DNA of 64,000 nt, taken from contig CM049318.1 of the NCBI GenBank assembly GCA_026874595.1, forward strand, positions 54,637,250-54,701,249, read 5' to 3'. Every line of letters starts with the position of its first letter. Positions within the stretch are counted from its first letter, which is position 1. The DNA comes from Sipunculus nudus. Taxonomy: Eukaryota > Annelida > Sipuncula > Golfingiida > Sipunculidae. Positions 60,504 to 64,000 of the stretch are shown in pieces. A program made the translations under genes and the position numbers. The notes beneath the pieces are model-generated. The model ran no database searches, was not told the origin of the DNA, and saw only the letters and a program-made list of their open reading frames with translations.

Positions 60504-62440
60504 AAGGTCTAATCATCGTCAAAAATCATGAAAATTTCATTTTTCTGAAAAACATCTGGTTTTATAGATGTTTGCTATATCTATCTTTTCACAAAATCAC
60601 GTTCCTGGGGTTATATTGTATCAATTGGAAAAATAAGTATTTTAATTCAGATGTCAACCCCACATGGGGTGCAAACAGGATCAACTGTCAGCTCGGCGAG
60701 AGTTAGCAGTGTGTAAGTTGCTTATTGGTTAACCATGCGCTCGTGGTAATAGGCAAATGGTTGATTGACAGGCTTCGGGAAGCCACGGTCAGTCAGCCGG
60801 GAAAGAGCTTATCTTTATTACCGGCACTTACTAATTGGCACTAATTAATACAAACACGTCCCCCCTATACGCCTAACCCAGAAGTAAACTGTACATCATA
60901 CTCTTCCAGCCGCCGAATAATGTGTATGTCACTGCCCTAAAATATTTTAGTGTCACCCAATAAGGGTCCTGGCACCAAGAATATACCCAGAAATATGAAT
61001 TTACCGATTGTTATTTCTGTAATATTGACCCTGTTATACACTATAACATTTTCTCCCAGGGTCCATCATTACATCGCCAAAACCATTACCGAATACATCG
61101 TCCCTTCTTCTATATTATACACTATCTTCAAACTGAACGTCATGGGTCGAAGAAAATAGAGAAGAATGAGCGAAGATAAAATTCGCTATTTGAACGAGAG
61201 ACAGTCACATACTGCTGATCACAAGGTTCCCGTATCGTTAGTGGAGGATGTAGATAAACGCCGAGGGTAGTGCAGCAATATGGGATTGCGTTGCACGAAT
61301 GAATTTTGTGATAGGAACGCGGCACAAAGTTACACCACCACGTCGACTGCTAACAAATTTTACGAAGTGAACCGCGCCGGAGTCTTAGCTATGAGAGCGA
61401 TCGGTAAAGGAAGAGCGGCCGGCCGCAGCACGATTTAGCGCGTATATGACTGGTGTAAATAAATCTAATGAGAGAGAGAGAGATATGTGTTGCTGCTAGC
61501 TATGTAGTGTCTCATATATAATTGTGAGAGGGAGAGACAAGCTGTTAATTGGATTAGGGTATATGGTGGTCTGAACGAGAGCGCAGAGTAAACAGAGTGA
61601 TCGTTCTTATCAGGCACTTCACACCTGACGCGTGCCCCGGCGCGGTAGCCCATGACCTGATTACTGAGGACCGACCCCGAGGACCAGTAAGCTCCGCCTA
61701 CTTTAGTTTGACAGTTCTCCAGTTGTCATGATGCCTAATAAAATCCTTTTTTTAACATTGATAGACCATTAAATTTTATAATTTATATATTGAAACTGAT
61801 TCTCATCCGAACATTTAGTGAAAAAATACAACTGTCACTTGCGCTTATATCCCTGTTTTCCACTCATTACGAAATTTCTCTTCCCAAACAGTTTTCGGCC
61901 GTTTTCTCAAAACAATATTTCAGGAGACTGTACGGTCTTCAGAGCGATATTTCTCAAAAACCATCGAATATATAGTCTTCAAATTTTGCATATAGGTAAA
62001 TCCACAAGTATTCTAAAATGCGTTTTTTTCTTTTTCCTATATCTTTTTTAGTGTAGTAGAAATACGTTATTTAAACGAAATAAGTATTGTTAACATCACA
62101 CATTTTTTTTAAATTTGAAATTCATTATGAAAAAAAGAAAATAAATATATAACAAAAAAAAAATGCCTGGAGATATTTGTATGTAGTTTCAAATGATACT
62201 ATTTCTACATACATACCCTATGCCAATTTTGAGATATATCCAATTAAAAAAAAATAATTTTAAATCATTTCAAGTTTTAAATTTTCAAAGTGGACACTGT
62301 TACACTTTTGAAATATATCTTATCTGATAGAGAATATTCTAAGGATTCTATGTATATATTCATCACTGTAACTTAAATTATTATTTATATGAATTCTAAA
62401 GCTAAATTAAACCAAGGTTGTTTGACGATGATTAGACCTT
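60504..62440 (+). mobile_element. Mutator-like TIR element nested in gag
   Basis: A 1,937-bp insertion bounded by a perfect 20-bp inverted repeat: AAGGTCTAATCATCGTCAAA on the left, its complement on the right. The gag homology stops at one end and resumes at the other. Flanks AATGAAAGTT and AATGACGATT agree at 7 of 10 positions, compatible with a decayed 9-10-bp target duplication as made by Mutator-like elements. It contains a broken transposase-like fragment. Confidence 0.75.
61142..61438 (+). pseudogene. Mutator-like transposase, N-terminal remnant
   Basis: One frame of 98 sense and stop codons begins MGRRK and includes RYLNERQ, a central Cys-containing stretch and NKFYEVNRAGVLAMRAIGKG. 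That last motif is, from memory, shared by a family of Mutator-like transposase-domain proteins in invertebrates, just after their zinc-binding Cys cluster. Stops occur after MGRRK, near the middle (TAG following KRRG) and at the end. The catalytic domain is absent. Only this fragment remains, so it cannot be active. The identification rests on motif memory and not on a search. Confidence 0.5.
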
Positions 62441-62880
62441 AATGACGATTTGCGACAGTTGATTTTGCTTGAAGAATTTGAGCGCTGCATAAACGCAGAT
62501 GTTAAATTTTTCCTGGATGAAACAAGTTCTGAAACACTTGACATTGCTGCTCAATTAGCAGATGATTATCCTTGACACATAAAATGTCCTATACTAGCAA
62601 ATCAAACCCGTCATTCACAAACAAGAATGTAAATCAGTATGGTCAAAAGAAGTTTAAGGCGCAGTCACCCTGTACTGGTAGTCCTAATAGTTCAACAAAG
62701 TCCATTGTTACACCTCAGTCCACGTCCACTGTGTCTGAGTCCAACAAAGACCAGTCATTTTCAAAGAAAATCTGTAATTACTGCTAAAAGGAAGGTCATC
62801 TAATATATGACTGCTGGAAACTTGCAAATAAACAGAAGAGCAAACCTTTTGGTTTTTGTTTCAAAATCTAGGTATAGCAT
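62441..62880 (+). pseudogene. gag, C-terminal part with zinc knuckle (broken)
   Basis: It resumes gag with LRQLILLEEFERC followed by LAADY-like wording (DIAAQLADDY), the end of the SCAN-like capsid region. A one-base shift follows near 62,570. Then comes a Ser/Thr/Asn/Lys-rich linker and a CCHC zinc knuckle at 62,773-62,814 with spacing C-X2-C-X4-H-X4-C. One X position is a TAA stop. Zinc knuckles of this spacing bind the element's RNA during packaging. Frame changes and the internal stop make it non-functional. Confidence 0.75.
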
Positions 62881-63600
62881 AGTACAAGAGCCAAGTAGAA
62901 CAACTCCTTTATTGAGTTTGATGCTACGGAGGCCAACGTGCCGTCTGACTCCAAAGAAGAATCCGTAGCTTGCCGGGTAAAAACCTCATTTGAGTTTAAT
63001 AAGGCTAGGTCGTTCCGAGACTTCTGCGAGGAGTATCCACTAAATAAAGCTTAGTCCTTTTATGACTCTTGCGAGAGTATTTCAAATGAGGCCAGGTCCT
63101 CTTATGACCAACAGAAATTTGTTTCTGCTGAGGAAAATTCCTCTGTTGACTCCGATAAGGAGTTTGATTGTAATAAGGATGTAGATTCCTTTAGTGACTC
63201 TGAAAAAGAGTTTATTACAGACAATGTCAGTGTCAGTTCTTTGTTTGACGAAATTGGGGTAGTAGATTCCTCTCCTGACACTGAAATGGAATTATTTGAG
63301 CCATTCATACATGATAGTTTTGTATCACTTTCAAGAGATTTTTTAGATTCTACCCCTATTCGAATTTTGAGGGACATTGTTTTAGGCCAATCTCTCATGT
63401 TAGCAAACACATTGCCATTTTCTAATAGGTCTTATACTGGTGTACATGCACTTGTAAATGGTGTGTTTTCAGACAAGCACACTTTAGTTCCGCTTCACAA
63501 TGTACATTAAAGTCAGATTTGATTTCTGGGAATATTATCCTTTAAGGGAATTCAGTTTCCACTAGGCAATGATGTTGCAAGTGACAAAGTAAAGCCTGTA
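62881..63600 (+). pseudogene. Protease-like region with damaged catalytic motif
   Basis: An acidic, Ser-rich spacer (to about 63,240) leads into TPIRILRD followed by IVLGQSL, then LPFSNRS, then LGNDVA. In related elements the Asp of ILRD begins the aspartic protease motif D-T/S-G. Here that Asp (63,373-63,375) is followed by Ile-Val-Leu, so the motif is lost. A stop at 63,508-63,510 and a frame shift follow. Retroviral-type proteases cut the polyprotein; this one cannot be active. Assignment is by motif recognition. Confidence 0.6.
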
Positions 63601-63606
63601 CCAATA

Positions 63607-63873
63607 GTGACAGAAAAGCCGTCAATTGATCAGGACACTGATCCTGAAAATCAGAAAATTCCTGGTTTGTATCCTTCATGTACTGAAACTAGATCTATGG
63701 CCAAGAAAAACACACATGAGGATAATGGTCCGGATAATAACATTCTTGGAGTCACTAGTGACTCGTCTAACGACTCGCCCGTAAAGGATGCAGCATTTTC
63801 AAAGACAGACCATACCACGGAACATTATAAGGACCCTGATATTTCATGTTTATTTCCAAGGACAGGATCTTAA
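63607..63873 (+). pseudogene. Polyprotein linker between protease and integrase
   Basis: An 88-codon open frame rich in Asp, Asn, Ser and Lys. It includes PGLYPSCTETRSMAKK, which matches the linker that follows protease in animal Gypsy elements I recognise (a C-x-x-T-R-x-x-A/K pattern). It has no catalytic domain of its own. Confidence 0.45.
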
Positions 63874-63904
63874 GTAAACTCTTAGAGAACCTTGTTTGTT
63901 TCTA

Positions 63905-64000
63905 TGTTAGGAATGGAGTGCTTATGCGTAAATAGCGACCCCCTGATGTATGGCCTGATTTTGGGCCGGCAAACATCAAATAGTGGTGCCCAAAAGCTAT
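63905..64000 (+). pseudogene. Integrase N-terminal lead-in, partial
   Basis: RNGVLMRK, then a stop where Trp is expected, then RPPDV. After a frame shift comes QIVVPKSY at the window edge. In Ty3/Gypsy elements this wording directly precedes the integrase HHCC zinc-binding domain. Only about 560 bp separate it from the protease motif, too little for reverse transcriptase and RNase H. Confidence 0.5.

Larger units (their letters stand above)
58887..64000 (+). mobile_element. Ty3/Gypsy-type LTR retrotransposon, 5' part, degraded
   Basis: In order: a 703-bp LTR, a tRNA-Pro primer site, a broken gag with capsid-like and zinc-knuckle regions, a protease-like region and the start of an integrase-like region. 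A DNA transposon sits inside gag. Reverse transcriptase, RNase H and the 3' LTR would lie beyond the right edge. Multiple stops and frameshifts show the copy is dead. It inserted in the last few tens of bases of U3, so its insertion is younger than that unit. Confidence 0.85.

Noticed and set aside
60950-61159. 69-codon frame ending in the transposase start
   Set aside because: The upstream part has no similarity I recognise. It simply reads in frame into MGRRK and stops.
63102-63410. 102-codon minus-strand frame
   Set aside because: It is antisense to the protease region of the retrotransposon.

Overview
This window looks like non-genic DNA from an invertebrate animal nucleus, most likely a mollusc or another lophotrochozoan. 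I infer that from the lack of bacterial-style gene packing, the AT-rich spacer, abundant (AT)n tracts, a Meta-domain-like SINE, hAT-type miniature elements, a Helitron-like element with central tandem repeats, and a degraded Ty3/Gypsy retrotransposon. I found no intact host gene. No functional rRNA or tRNA gene and no CRISPR array is visible. The only recognisable protein homology lies in broken mobile-element genes between 59.7 and 64.0 kb.

Layout. (1) 1-1.43 kb is a 33-bp minisatellite arranged in 132-bp four-unit groups. Its minus strand reads as an 11-residue charged repeat and stays open off the left edge. A pyrimidine-rich tail runs to 2.1 kb. (2) 2.1-7.8 kb is unannotated AT-rich spacer. 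It holds one 211-bp solo LTR with a 4-bp target duplication and an internal inversion next to a tRNA-Pro 3' end. (3) 7.8-58.9 kb is a tandem array of three diverged large units: U1 about 7,815-27,758, U2 about 27,759-39,213 and U3 about 39,214-58,886. The units share many anchors in the same order. They differ by insertions, deletions and local duplications, so one unit often shows the empty site of an insertion in another. U1 carries a TRIM (miniature LTR element), a 493-bp tandem duplication, a SINE, two hAT-like MITEs, a 4-kb inverted-repeat structure and an 84-bp minisatellite. U2 has lost several kb and carries a MITE. U3 carries a 921-bp insertion with an 8-bp target duplication, a Helitron-like element and extra local duplications. 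(4) 58,887-64,000 is the 5' part of an LTR retrotransposon inserted near the end of U3: LTR, tRNA-Pro primer site, broken gag, degraded protease and the start of an integrase-like segment. Its 3' half lies outside the window. A 1,937-bp TIR element carrying a Mutator-like transposase remnant is nested inside gag.

How the parts relate. The TRIM, the solo LTR and the long retrotransposon share CGTAACA-type LTR ends and the same tRNA-Pro primer site, so the long element's family could have mobilised the short ones in trans (inference). In the short LTRs a tRNA-like segment with Pol III A and B boxes lies inside the LTR. In the long retrotransposon an integrase-like motif follows the protease within about 0.6 kb, leaving no room for reverse transcriptase between them. 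That matches the unusual Gmr1-type gene order. All alignments were made by eye, so identities and boundaries are approximate.
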